Positions 22,332-30,484 are shown, numbered from the stretch's first letter. The stretch: 33,816 nt of DNA from Candidatus Cloacimonadota bacterium (GCA_030638385.1 DAOWES010000261.1:1-33816), one strand, 5' to 3'. A program made the numbers and translations. The notes: generated from the sequence alone by a model not told the origin.

Positions 22332-23480
22332 TCAATATTGTCGGATTTTCTTTCGATTCGCCGAAATATCAACGATGTCTTTGCCTTCAGATTCATCTCC
22401 TTCCAGAGATTTCTTCTTGTTAGCAATTGACTCTTTTGTTGGGCATGGCTTCCCATGCTTAGAAGTAAATGTCTCCTCCTTGTTGGGTTCTAGTTCTTCA
22501 CCCTCTTCGGATTCATCAGGAGTATCAACATCTTCCGCACCCTCTTCTTCATTCAAAGTATCAATTTTTGACTCTGCAATTGCAAGCCTGTTTTCAAATT
22601 CATCATTCTTGGATTCAAGCTCAGAAACTTTGTTCTCAAGTTCAGTGATCCTTTCTTCAGGAGTCGCTTCTTCGTCTGCTTGCTCTTCACCTTCTGAATC
22701 AGCTTCTTCCTTTTTCCCGATTAGTGCTTCTTTGCCCTCTTCGTCAGTCTCTTCGGCCTCGGCTTCCTCAGTACCTTCTTCAGAACCTTCGTCCCCGTCA
22801 GCGGATTCGTCTTTGTCTTTTTCATCATCATCATCATCATCATCAGCTTCGTCTTCTTTATCGTCATCTTTGGCTTCTTCGGACCCCTCTCCTTCTGGAG
22901 ATTCTTCTTCAGAATCTTCTTTCTTCCCAACAGCATCAAGTGCGGCCTTTTCTTTCAAACTTTGAAGAACCTTCTTATCTCCAAGTGCATTTGCCAAAAA
23001 CATTGCGCTTTCAAGTCCTTCTTTTTCAGCGCTTGTGTTAGAAAACCCTGGAACAGTTACAGCGCTTAATTCAACATACTCTTTCACATCACATTCGTAA
23101 ATATTATCTTCCTCATTGAACTGAACATTTTCAACCATACATCCAACAGAAACAAACTTGATATCTCCTCGCTCAACTTTTCGGATGTACTCTTTTTCTT
23201 CAGGATCCACATCAGCTGAGTAGGTCAAATGAGAATCAGTTAATCCGGATTTTGTCACATGGCCAAGAGATCTTGCCGAATCATGATTAAACAAAAATGC
23301 AACACCTTGAAGAGACTTCGCAGCTTTCTTCACTGAATCAGGCCTATACCTCACACCGTTTCGAGAATCTTCATTAAGCGGCTGCGCATTTCCAGAAATC
23401 ATAATGGTTGCTTCCTTACCTTCGCCCTTCTTTTCAAACTGCATTTCTTCAGTATGGAATAATGTAATTGGTTCAGCCAT
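22332..23480 (-). CDS. Prohead protease fused to acidic scaffold
   Basis: The product has 382 aa from ATG 23480, set by a class B promoter; the frame extends further upstream without support. Residues 1-160 are a U35-type prohead protease: FLFNHDSARSLGHV with the catalytic His, FVSVGCMVEN with the candidate Ser, then VELSAVTVPGFSNTSA. Residues about 185-290 are almost all D and E, including a D7 run encoded by a GAT repeat. A coiled coil (RITELENKVSELESK) follows and a basic tail ends the protein. Such fusions act as scaffold and protease in one and are degraded during maturation. Confidence 0.85.
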   Translation of the reverse strand: MAEPITLFHTEEMQFEKKGEGKEATIMISGNAQPLNEDSRNGVRYRPDSVKKAAKSLQGVAFLFNHDSARSLGHVTKSGLTDSHLTYSADVDPEEKEYIRKVERGDIKFVSVGCMVENVQFNEEDNIYECDVKEYVELSAVTVPGFSNTSAEKEGLESAMFLANALGDKKVLQSLKEKAALDAVGKKEDSEEESPEGEGSEEAKDDDKEDEADDDDDDDEKDKDESADGDEGSEEGTEEAEAEETDEEGKEALIGKKEEADSEGEEQADEEATPEERITELENKVSELESKNDEFENRLAIAESKIDTLNEEEGAEDVDTPDESEEGEELEPNKEETFTSKHGKPCPTKESIANKKKSLEGDESEGKDIVDISANRKKIRQY

Positions 23481-23502
23481 AATTCTTTTAGGAAAACATC
23501 TA

Positions 23503-23514
23503 TTTATATATTTA
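23503..23514 (-). promoter_or_regulatory. Class B TATA box for protease-scaffold and capsid
   Basis: TTTATATATTTA lies 23 nt before ATG 23480 and follows the stop of the 65-aa gene directly. It fixes the protease start. Confidence 0.8.
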
Positions 23515-23515
23515 A

Positions 23516-23713
23516 TTAAAGCCGCTTGTAGAAAATCCGAACACCTTTCTTCTTCCACTTAACTTTTCCGTGAGATCTTAATCGTCGGAGGGCCTTATTC
23601 ATATTGATCTCTGAACCATCCCCCCACTTTTCATTGAAGATTCTTTTGACAGCCATCCCGTCGGTAAACTTGTCTAGGGTGTCAATGATCTCAAGCATAT
23701 CATCATAATACAT
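23516..23713 (-). CDS. Small winged-helix-like protein in the head module
   Basis: This 65-aa protein reads like a compact winged helix: MLEIIDTLDKFTDGMAVKRIF, then EINMNKALRRLRSHGKVKW as the recognition helix and wing, then GVRIFYKRL. It lies between the minor head protein and the protease promoter. It could repress or activate that promoter, which begins at its stop codon. No close family was recognised. Confidence 0.6.
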   Translation of the reverse strand: MYYDDMLEIIDTLDKFTDGMAVKRIFNEKWGDGSEINMNKALRRLRSHGKVKWKKKGVRIFYKRL

Positions 23714-23714
23714 T

Positions 23715-24464
23715 TTATCTGATCACCACTGTACATCTACAATTGGGATGAGAATTTAGAACTGGAAGAGGATTGTTCGGGGTCCCGGCATATTGTACTT
23801 GATAGATTTTCTCACGACCCTTTGGGCCCTGGTTGTGTCTGCAGATCTTTGAGACTTTTGAATCGTTTGAGGTGATGTAATTGTATTCTTCGATCTCTGC
23901 TTCTTTCATGGTTTGGACTTGACCGAGAACGTGCGACTTGACAACTTCAGTCCTGGAGATTCGCATGGCCCTTTTGCTTGAGATTGATCTAATCGAACTA
24001 TGGATCTGTTGAGAAATCTTCTGAGGGTCTTGGCCCTTTTCTAATCCATCAGCAATGATTTGATTTACTTTTTTTGATTGTGCCTGGGAAACACCTTCAT
24101 AATAATCTAGTTGTTGATCGATCAGGATATCTATTGCTGCAGTGTCTTCGATCTCATCGAACTTGACAACTCCCCCCTCCTTGTCGAGAATTCGTTTGGA
24201 TCCTTTCTGAAAACTATCAAGCAAGAGTTCCCTGGCAGTCTCAAATAATTGGACAATTCTCTTATTGATCGCTGCAAAATAATCATAAACAATTTCATTG
24301 AAACTTTCCTGCTGGATGAATGGCAGGTTTTCAGACAAGAGACTCTCAATCAAAGAAGGATCATAAAACGTATTAAATATTTCCTTACGATATTTCTTCT
24401 CTGCAGTTTTCACGCCATAATACTTTTTCTTATCAATCAGTCGCCGGGCTTTCTTCGTCGCCAT
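23715..24464 (-). CDS. Mu F-like minor head / capsid morphogenesis protein
   Basis: The protein has 249 aa from ATG 24464; an in-frame ATG at 24506 would add 14 residues but overlaps a small gene. The C-terminal half is diagnostic: KRAMRISRTEVVKSHVLGQV (about 160-180), then TSNDSKVSKICRHNQG and the final NSHPNCRCTVV. In Mu and SPP1 such proteins sit near the portal, enter with DNA and aid head assembly. It follows the portal gene. Confidence 0.85.
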   Translation of the reverse strand: MATKKARRLIDKKKYYGVKTAEKKYRKEIFNTFYDPSLIESLLSENLPFIQQESFNEIVYDYFAAINKRIVQLFETARELLLDSFQKGSKRILDKEGGVVKFDEIEDTAAIDILIDQQLDYYEGVSQAQSKKVNQIIADGLEKGQDPQKISQQIHSSIRSISSKRAMRISRTEVVKSHVLGQVQTMKEAEIEEYNYITSNDSKVSKICRHNQGPKGREKIYQVQYAGTPNNPLPVLNSHPNCRCTVVIR

Positions 24465-24537
24465 TTTCAGGAATCTTCCCTCGTTGATACACTTCTTTTT
24501 TCCCATTGAATTCTAGTTCGTCCGTATGATATTCCAT
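24433..24537 (-). CDS. Small protein between portal and minor head genes (34 aa)
   Basis: ATG 24537 lies two bases after the portal stop. The product, MEYHTDELEFNGKKEVYQ then RGKIPENGDEESPATD, has a natural composition and reads like small phage beta-hairpin proteins. It overlaps the start of the minor head gene by 32 nt in another frame. Coding status is plausible but not certain because it is so short. Confidence 0.45.
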   Translation of the reverse strand: MEYHTDELEFNGKKEVYQRGKIPENGDEESPATD

Positions 24538-24539
24538 GA

Positions 24540-25970
24540 TTAATTTTCAACCTTGTTCTTTTCTTTAGCCTTCTTCTCACCCAATAATTTTGAAACCTTC
24601 TCGAGAGTCTCTTCAGAAGATTCACCTGCGCCTGTTTCCCACTTGTAAGCTTCACCGAAATCATCATCTTTTGGATAACCTAACTCGACACGATATTCAT
24701 CAAGCTTGATTGTCCCATCGTTCCATTCTTTTTGAAGCCTGTTAATTCTATCAACCATAAGCTCAACATCATATCTTCCCCACTTCCATTTGTATCTCGC
24801 CTTTGGAACTGTGATATTATCGCCGATTGCTTTTAGACTTGCATTCATTCCCTCGTGAACCGATTCATTCAATGTTCCAGTGAAATAATTTCTAATGGAG
24901 GAAATAGCCAAATAGAATAATTGTGCTTGCTCTTGAGAAGTTGATCTGTTGACAAGCTCCCCGTGAATAATAAACTCCGGACTCAAAACCGAGCTCACTT
25001 TTCTCTTGAAGTAATCCAAATATTTTGATAGGTCAAGTGCTTGGCCCCCATCAGTAAGATTCAATGCGCTGAACTTTCGACCAACAACAGGACTCTCATA
25101 ATCTTGAAGACTTTCCAATAATTTCTTAACCTTATCAACTGCAGGATCATCCATGATGTCTTCTTCGTCGGTTACTTCGGGCATGATCATCTTAATTGGA
25201 ACTGCCTTGTATCTGGAGATAACTGCAATTGCTCGCTCCATAGATAATAAAATATCCACATCATTAAGAGTTGCAGCAATTGGCGATCTTCCGTAAATCC
25301 CCCAGATGTTCCTCATGAATCTGAAGTGAATAATTTCGTCCGGAGAATATTCAATTCCATTAAAGCTTTCAACACCCCATGCAGTTTGAACAGAATATTG
25401 TTTTAGCTTAAGTTTCTTTGCTTGGGCGACGGTGAAGTACATCCTTTCGATATATCTTATCGGCTGCTGAGTCTTCCAATCGAATTCAATATAAATATCT
25501 TCAGAGTTTTCAATGTTGACATATTTGAAGGATCCCTTGTTGCCCTTGATCTTTCTTAAATAACCATCACCAGTTGCGACTGCTTGAGTAATTGCTTCAC
25601 GAGCCTCTGGCCTGTATTGAGAAAAGTGCAACCATTTATCTCCGTAATCTTCAAGGACTTCATTTGGAGATTCGATTCCAGGGCAATCTCCCATGAGAAC
25701 ATTCACCAAATAATTCACACTGGTTTGGATAAAAGTATTGTCATCAAAGGCCTTCTTACATTTGGCTTTCTCCTCGTGGATTGTTAATGTTCGAGAAGTA
25801 AAAATGTCTTTTGCGTATTTGTAAGAAAGTCCGAAATATTCGAATCCAGAGATAAGTGCATCGAGTTGAGTTTGAACATCACCAACCGCTTCAATCAATT
25901 GGGGTTTTGTTTTTGCCTGCAGTTTCTTCAATTCCTGTTTAGCACCAATTTTTACCTTCTTCTTCACCAT
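24540..25970 (-). CDS. Portal protein
   Basis: The protein has 476 aa from ATG 25970; the class B promoter sets this start, although the frame extends 35 codons further. Typical portal features are DALISGFEYFGLSY near the N-terminus, YLRKIKGNKGSFKYVNIE and ARYKWKWGRYDVELMVDR. The segment PEFIIHGELVNRSTSQEQAQLFYL matches the wing/stem helix region of phage portals. It follows large terminase and precedes the minor head protein, the standard order. The C-terminus is lysine- and glutamate-rich. Confidence 0.85.
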   Translation of the reverse strand: MVKKKVKIGAKQELKKLQAKTKPQLIEAVGDVQTQLDALISGFEYFGLSYKYAKDIFTSRTLTIHEEKAKCKKAFDDNTFIQTSVNYLVNVLMGDCPGIESPNEVLEDYGDKWLHFSQYRPEAREAITQAVATGDGYLRKIKGNKGSFKYVNIENSEDIYIEFDWKTQQPIRYIERMYFTVAQAKKLKLKQYSVQTAWGVESFNGIEYSPDEIIHFRFMRNIWGIYGRSPIAATLNDVDILLSMERAIAVISRYKAVPIKMIMPEVTDEEDIMDDPAVDKVKKLLESLQDYESPVVGRKFSALNLTDGGQALDLSKYLDYFKRKVSSVLSPEFIIHGELVNRSTSQEQAQLFYLAISSIRNYFTGTLNESVHEGMNASLKAIGDNITVPKARYKWKWGRYDVELMVDRINRLQKEWNDGTIKLDEYRVELGYPKDDDFGEAYKWETGAGESSEETLEKVSKLLGEKKAKEKNKVEN

Positions 25971-25992
25971 AAGCTTTTTAAGTTTTTCGTGT

Positions 25993-26004
25993 TTTATATA
26001 TTTA
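25993..26004 (-). promoter_or_regulatory. Class B TATA box for the portal gene
   Basis: TTTATATATTTA lies 23 nt before ATG 25970. The large-terminase stop TAA (26002-26004) is the first three bases of the box on the minus strand. Confidence 0.8.
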
Positions 26005-27213
26005 TTCTTCCGGGCCCCTGCCAACAATTCCAGTTCCAACCGTTTTGACCTTTCGAGATTTCTTCTCCAGGCCATATCTCATCGCATCCATCAGATGATC
26101 GTTTAAATCGATTGGAGTATCAAGCACGTGCTCTTGAGAGTCTGTCTTCCATTTGTATGATCTTAATTCTTTAGCCAAGTTGACAGAGTCTTTTGTTACA
26201 AATAAGGAATTCTGTTTGATGAAGTTTATTCCTCTGAGAATAGATCCCTTCCCTTTCTTTGTCTTGTGTATGTTGAACCCGGCCTGTTTGATATCTCTGA
26301 TTATTTCGGGTCGGGCTGAATCTGCAATGATAGTTGAGTCCCTTTTAAGAGCTCCAGATTCAACTAATGCCTCCAACTTCATAACAATGTTCTCTGAAGT
26401 TAATTCTGTTTGATAGAGAAGCTCCTGAACCATTATTCCCCCTTTAGGATGATATCTGATTCTTACGAGTGTTGTTGGATCGTTAAAACCAAAGTCCATG
26501 CCATACAATTCTTCTCCTTCGAACTCTTCAATCTTAATATCCCTTCCACCCCGATTCACAGCATATTTCCAATGAGGATAAATAGTTGATTTGGGTGCAC
26601 CCCTTTCTCCGAGTCCATAGATCCTCCACATATTCAAATCTCTCTCCTTGAATTTTAGGATCTTTCTGATGATTTCTTTTTCAAGGAATGGATTATCTTT
26701 GTAGGTTGACTTATGGAAAAAGTTATCCTTGTCATCAGCATACTCATCATAGAACCAGTGGAATGTTTCTGAAGGATTATAATCTGACCAAGATTCTTTT
26801 TTGGTTCGCATCATGATTTGCTCAACATCCATTTTCTTCATCGAAAGAACTTCATTGAAATAAGTCCTATCACGTCTTGGCCCACGAACCTTGTCTTCAT
26901 TGTCTGATGAATAAAACCTCACCAAGTTGGATTTTATTCTATACTCATGATGGGATTTGTTGTGCATATTTTTTGAATAGATCCCGTGCTTTTTTAGAAT
27001 ATCTTCCCAGTCTTTCATTGCAGAGATCCTAAGCGCAGGCATCGTATCTCTCACTACATCAATTGTCTCATTTTCCCACTGGCTTAAACATCCAATTAGA
27101 ATTCGATAAAGTATGGACCAAGTTTTTCCTGAAGATGAGCCTCCCTGCAATATCTTCGTGGGATTTTTTTCATCCATCAACATCCGAATATTCGGTGTAA
27201 TAGGAATCTTCAT
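26002..27213 (-). CDS. terL: Terminase large subunit
   Basis: The protein has 403 aa. The ATPase domain has Walker A GGSSSGKT at residues 24-31 and a Walker B-like RTYFNEVL. The RNase H-like nuclease domain has GMDFGFNDPTTLV, IIADSARPE and NDHLMDAMRYG, giving the three acidic residues. The length suits the PBSX/phage terminases of about 420 aa. It packages viral DNA into the prohead and cuts it at the end of filling. It starts directly after the methyltransferase stop (TAAATG). Confidence 0.93.
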   Translation of the reverse strand: MKIPITPNIRMLMDEKNPTKILQGGSSSGKTWSILYRILIGCLSQWENETIDVVRDTMPALRISAMKDWEDILKKHGIYSKNMHNKSHHEYRIKSNLVRFYSSDNEDKVRGPRRDRTYFNEVLSMKKMDVEQIMMRTKKESWSDYNPSETFHWFYDEYADDKDNFFHKSTYKDNPFLEKEIIRKILKFKERDLNMWRIYGLGERGAPKSTIYPHWKYAVNRGGRDIKIEEFEGEELYGMDFGFNDPTTLVRIRYHPKGGIMVQELLYQTELTSENIVMKLEALVESGALKRDSTIIADSARPEIIRDIKQAGFNIHKTKKGKGSILRGINFIKQNSLFVTKDSVNLAKELRSYKWKTDSQEHVLDTPIDLNDHLMDAMRYGLEKKSRKVKTVGTGIVGRGPEE

Positions 27214-27855
27214 TTAGGCCTCCTTCTTCACACAAATAATTCTCTGATATTTCTCGAAGTCTTTGATTACCTTAAGCCTTGTAAAAACTTCTGCACCCAC
27301 TTTTGTCAATGCAGCGATTCCACCAGTTCCCTTTCGAACGTCCAGGATCAATGTTGCGCCAGGCTTCATGACTCTGATTGCTTCATTCAGATAAGTTTCA
27401 ATAGGATAATGGAATCCCCAACTGATGAGGGATGTTACGAGATCCACAGACTCGTCGGCCAACAAAATCTCGTTATCATCTGTTGCGAATTGCGCAAGTG
27501 AATGAACTCCATTGGCCAATAATGTGTCCACTGACAAGTCTAGTGAATTATAAAATGCTCCCTCATCCTTGAAGCCATACCAAATATTATCTTCAGTCTG
27601 GGTTTTGTCGATCATGGTGATGTTGACGATTCCAGAATAAGCTTCTTGTAATAAAATATTTTGAATTCCGATTCCGGATCCAATATCTACCACATTTATC
27701 TGTTCATGATCATCAGTGAAATCCGGTAAGAAATCTTTGTAAGTATCAAAATCTCTTCGGAAGTCAGCTTCAATCTCTTCAGCAGTTACACCTTCTTTGA
27801 GCTGCGTTCTCTGCAGAAGAATAAACTTAATCGCTTCAGGAGTTAGTTTCAACAT
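27214..27855 (-). CDS. Class I SAM-dependent methyltransferase
   Basis: The protein has 213 aa. Motif I is VVDIGSGIGIQN (about 55-66), followed by TMIDKTQ, the acidic DESVDLVTSLISWGFHYP and MKPGATLILDVR near the end. This is the fold of small-molecule or protein methyltransferases. No DPPY/NPPY motif of DNA methylases is present. It sits between the terminase genes, overlapping the exonuclease fusion by 7 nt. The substrate is unknown. Confidence 0.8.
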   Translation of the reverse strand: MLKLTPEAIKFILLQRTQLKEGVTAEEIEADFRRDFDTYKDFLPDFTDDHEQINVVDIGSGIGIQNILLQEAYSGIVNITMIDKTQTEDNIWYGFKDEGAFYNSLDLSVDTLLANGVHSLAQFATDDNEILLADESVDLVTSLISWGFHYPIETYLNEAIRVMKPGATLILDVRKGTGGIAALTKVGAEVFTRLKVIKDFEKYQRIICVKKEA

Positions 27856-28763
27856 TTGAAAACCTCCATCTTGTAGAGCTCGTAAACAATCCTTGCTTCA
27901 TGTAGTGCATCATCTGCTCCCCGGTGAGCTTCAGTATAATCTTCTTTGACTATGATGGCCCATGCCTCTTGAACGCTTGGCCATTTGAATCCGGCCTTGT
28001 TCACATTAGGAATCTTACAGACATCTGTTGCAAGGACCATTGGGCACTCAAGTTCTTTTACCTCAAGTTCTCTTGATCTTAGGAAGTCGAAATCAAATTT
28101 CTTGTTGTAAGCAGTTGCAGGATATTTATCCAGGATCAATTGAATTCTCTCTTTGTCAAGGGGTTTTGCTTTCATGCAATCAATAAATTTCAAATCAGAA
28201 TTATTAAAGATCCAGGCATCGCCATGAGTCCCATCAAGTCCTTCCTCTTTCACAAGTTCATCATAAACAATCTTCGCTTCGCCAGTGTTTAGATCTAACT
28301 CCACAATTCCAACTTCAACAATCAGGCCGCCCCTTTGTAAAAAGTTAGTTGTTTCAATATCAACAATCAAGATCTTCTTCTCTTCCATTGGTTTTTCAGT
28401 AGCCTTGAATTTACTTAAATCTTCTGGTGAGTTGACCATCACGAGCTCAAGCTTCTGATCAGGCATAACTCCAACTTGCTCAACTTCTTGACGTTCAACA
28501 TATCCCCTGGATCTTCCAAGTCTTTTAAGAATCAATTCAATCGCCCACTTCTTTCCTTCATCTGCTGCAGTGAATAATCTATTTTCGGCCACATCAATCA
28601 CGTTCTCTCTCTCTTGATCGCAGAGGACTTTCATCTCCGGATTGTTTTGAAGGAACCTTGTGATGGTTGATCGCTCAACTTTTAGTGTTTCTGCAATCAC
28701 TGCCTGGACTCCGAAAGATCCCTCTAGTGCTTTCTTGAATGTGTCTTCAGTTACTTTTGTCAT
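27849..28763 (-). CDS. Terminase small subunit-like domain fused to DEDDh 3'-5' exonuclease
   Basis: The protein has 304 aa from ATG 28763; a GTG at 28829 would overlap the previous gene. Residues 1-95 resemble small terminases: a helix-turn-helix (GVQAVIAETLKVERSTITRF, 18-37) followed by AENRLFTAADEGKKWAIELILKRLG. Residues 128-304 are a complete DEDDh exonuclease: D135 and E137 in IVDIETTNF, NKKFDFDF at 220-227, and H280/D285 in HRGADDALHEA. The next genes are methyltransferase and large terminase, so the N-terminus very likely serves packaging. Why an exonuclease is attached is not known. Confidence 0.8.
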   Translation of the reverse strand: MTKVTEDTFKKALEGSFGVQAVIAETLKVERSTITRFLQNNPEMKVLCDQERENVIDVAENRLFTAADEGKKWAIELILKRLGRSRGYVERQEVEQVGVMPDQKLELVMVNSPEDLSKFKATEKPMEEKKILIVDIETTNFLQRGGLIVEVGIVELDLNTGEAKIVYDELVKEEGLDGTHGDAWIFNNSDLKFIDCMKAKPLDKERIQLILDKYPATAYNKKFDFDFLRSRELEVKELECPMVLATDVCKIPNVNKAGFKWPSVQEAWAIIVKEDYTEAHRGADDALHEARIVYELYKMEVFKC

Positions 28764-28790
28764 GTTCTCTTTTTTGTTGCAATTGTTGCA
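28764..28790 (-). repeat. TTGCAAC direct repeat before the terminase-exonuclease gene
   Basis: The minus strand carries TTGCAACAATTGCAACAA between the previous stop and ATG 28763: two TTGCAAC copies spaced 9 nt apart. It could be a binding site for the helix-turn-helix of the protein it precedes. Confidence 0.35.
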
Positions 28791-28792
28791 AT

Positions 28793-29002
28793 TTACTTCA
28801 CGATTCTTGCAGAATAGTGGTTCGGGCACTTAGGGCCATAAACCTTATCAGGGCATTTCTCTCCCTTCATTTTGCAGTAGGGAATTATGTCACCGATCTT
28901 TCCTGGGATTGTCCAGTCAGAGATTATTAATTCTATTCCCATGAGATTATCCATCTTGATCGTTCGGGACTTCTTCTTTGTGTAGTTGTGTTTGCCGTTC
29001 AT
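28793..29002 (-). CDS. Small cysteine-containing protein
   Basis: This 69-aa basic protein has C43, C50 and C59 with H62 near its end (PYCKMKGEKCPD, PKCPNHYS), a likely zinc site. Its ATG overlaps the stop of the 62-aa gene as ATGA. The function is unknown. Confidence 0.6.
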   Translation of the reverse strand: MNGKHNYTKKKSRTIKMDNLMGIELIISDWTIPGKIGDIIPYCKMKGEKCPDKVYGPKCPNHYSARIVK

Positions 29003-29187
29003 CCTTTAGACTCCGAGTATTTGTTAGTTAGAATCCACCTTAGCATCCTTCTTATTTTTATCTCGATCTTCTCACCACTGTTTATAACTTGGATGATTTG
29101 TGTGGGGAGTTTTCCTTTTGGTAGATCCCCTAAAATATATCTTTCAAGATCCCCAAGATTCTTACTTAGTATCGCTTCTTTTATCAT
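28999..29187 (-). CDS. Small helical hypothetical protein
   Basis: The protein has 62 aa with ATGA overlaps at both ends, which supports translation. The sequence is helical and basic (KIEIKIRRMLRWILTNKYSE). It is not recognised. Confidence 0.55.
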   Translation of the reverse strand: MIKEAILSKNLGDLERYILGDLPKGKLPTQIIQVINSGEKIEIKIRRMLRWILTNKYSESKG

Positions 29188-29753
29188 TCTTCTTCCCTCA
29201 AATCAAATCCACACTTGGGACATTTGTGATCTTTGTTTAGTTTTCTTTTGTGGGCGCTTACGTTAGTCGTCTCAGTATTTTCGATTCTTTTTACAATTGT
29301 ATCAATACGTTTCAATGAGAATCCAGTGTCTTTGAGGTTTCTTGATCCTTCGAGCTTTTTGAATTCTGTTTTTAGGATCTTTAGATCGTAACCAGTCTTT
29401 TGATTTGTTTCGTTTGCGGCCAGTCTGTAGGCGATCTTCTCTTGGTCAGTAAAATCAGTTATTTTGAGAACTTCGATTTCTTTTGTGCCGCTTGGATCAA
29501 TCATGTAAAATGCTCTGAGTCGGCCGTGGCCTGATAGGACTTGGTTGTTTTCATCAACTTCGATCTTGGTTGTGTAGCCAAATGTGATCAATGAATTTGC
29601 GATATCTTTTACCTGGGCCTCAGTGTGGATCTTAGAATTATCTGGATAAGGTTTGATTTTGTTTAACTTGAGAGTTACTAATTTTCCGTTCTTTCGTTTG
29701 GTCATGGCTTTTCCGATCTCTTTTTCAACTTCAGGGGATTCGAGCTCACTCAT
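29184..29753 (-). CDS. ParB-like nuclease-fold protein with C-terminal zinc ribbon
   Basis: The protein has 189 aa from ATG 29753; a GTG at 29762 adds three residues. The ParB/sulfiredoxin-like fold is seen in VTLKLNKIKPYPDNSKIH, IANSLITFGYTTKIEVDE, VLSGHGRLRAF (the GERRxRA position) and YRLAANETN. A C-terminal HKCPKCGFDL ribbon lies near the end. Related proteins are often encoded next to phage terminases and may bind or nick DNA. It shares the family but not the length of the 390-aa ParB. Confidence 0.8.
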   Translation of the reverse strand: MSELESPEVEKEIGKAMTKRKNGKLVTLKLNKIKPYPDNSKIHTEAQVKDIANSLITFGYTTKIEVDENNQVLSGHGRLRAFYMIDPSGTKEIEVLKITDFTDQEKIAYRLAANETNQKTGYDLKILKTEFKKLEGSRNLKDTGFSLKRIDTIVKRIENTETTNVSAHKRKLNKDHKCPKCGFDLREEE

Positions 29754-30018
29754 TTTCCCCACTGCAGCAATTCACTGCATCCTCTTTATCTTTAAAATCA
29801 TAATTGCAGATCGGACAAACGTATTTGTAAATGATCAGTTGATTCTTTTGGAGTGATCTTCTCACATCGATCCAGAAGCATTGAAAGATTTCTTTGAATG
29901 TCATGTTCCAGATTCTTGTTCGATAGGATCTTGCTTCACAGATGTTTCCTTCACCATCAATGTAATAAAGATATTTTGGCTTTCGTTCGATTGCGTTTGG
30001 GATTATTATCTTACTCAT
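29746..30018 (-). CDS. Small phage protein with C-terminal zinc finger
   Basis: The protein has 90 aa. The N-terminal part (ERKPKYLYYIDGEGNICEA) resembles a widespread phage module with the KPxYLYYID pattern. The end carries VCPICNYDFKDKEDAVNCCS with two cysteine pairs, a zinc finger. It overlaps its neighbours by 8 nt on each side. A nucleic-acid role is likely but not specific. Confidence 0.7.
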   Translation of the reverse strand: MSKIIIPNAIERKPKYLYYIDGEGNICEARSYRTRIWNMTFKEIFQCFWIDVRRSLQKNQLIIYKYVCPICNYDFKDKEDAVNCCSGENE

Positions 30019-30277
30019 CTTTGTGCTCCCAGGAGATTATAAGAAATCCTTGGTAGTAAGTAACATCAGTTATTTCTCTGATGAAAAATATATTATCGTC
30101 TTCAGAATTAAAAACTTGTATCTTTCCAAATTCTCTTTTCTGCATCATATCAATTAATGAATCAAACCTTGCATCATGATATTCGATCTTTCGAAAAGTA
30201 TTTGGTTTTAGTCCAGACTTTTCCTTGTAGTAGAAAAATGGATCTGATTTGAATTGAACAAGTGATCCGTAAGTCAT
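30011..30277 (-). CDS. Conserved small phage-type protein
   Basis: The protein has 88 aa from ATG 30277. This ATG overlaps the stop of the 58-aa zinc protein (ATGA) and has GGAGGA before it; a longer frame to 30355 runs into that gene. The text GSLVQFKSDPFFYYKEKSGLKPNTFRKI and the end YYQGFLIISWEHK follow a layout seen in several phages. The function is unknown. Confidence 0.65.
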   Translation of the reverse strand: MTYGSLVQFKSDPFFYYKEKSGLKPNTFRKIEYHDARFDSLIDMMQKREFGKIQVFNSEDDNIFFIREITDVTYYQGFLIISWEHKDE

Positions 30278-30450
30278 TGGGTCCTCCGCTTGTAAGTTTC
30301 GCAAGTATCGTGATGGTTGAAATAGCATTTGTAGTAATCGCCACGCATCGGGCATTGTTCATAAGTTATTGGACAGGTCACTAGATCTTGATCTTTTGTT
30401 GGGATTTTTCCGTTTCCGATTTCAGTTTTTGCTTCGAGTGTTTTTGCCAT
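30274..30450 (-). CDS. Small zinc-binding protein (58 aa)
   Basis: The frame starts at ATG 30450. The second half holds C26, C33, C42 and C50 with H47 and H48 (ITYEQCPMRGDYYKCYFNHH, then CETYKRR). This is a natural small zinc-finger pattern met in phage genomes. Its stop overlaps the next ATG. It explains an otherwise empty stretch. Confidence 0.65.
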   Translation of the reverse strand: MAKTLEAKTEIGNGKIPTKDQDLVTCPITYEQCPMRGDYYKCYFNHHDTCETYKRRTQ

Positions 30451-30484
30451 GTTTTCTTCTTTCTTTGCGCACTTTCTTTCTTCT

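Noticed and set aside
22375..22965. Serine-rich 196-aa plus-strand frame
   Set aside because: It mirrors the acidic D/E tract of the scaffold; GAA and GAT codons read as TTC and ATC or TCA and TCT in other frames.
22724..23041. Polyhistidine-containing frame
   Set aside because: It results from the GAT repeat of the scaffold gene read in another frame on the opposite strand.
24467..24667. 66-aa minus-strand frame overlapping portal and minor head genes
   Set aside because: It overlaps the conserved portal end and has a basic, low-quality composition; the 34-aa frame fits the gene gap better.
30174..30362. 62-aa minus-strand frame
   Set aside because: It overlaps two better-supported genes (30011-30277 and 30274-30450) that have zinc motifs, a ribosome site and coupled starts.
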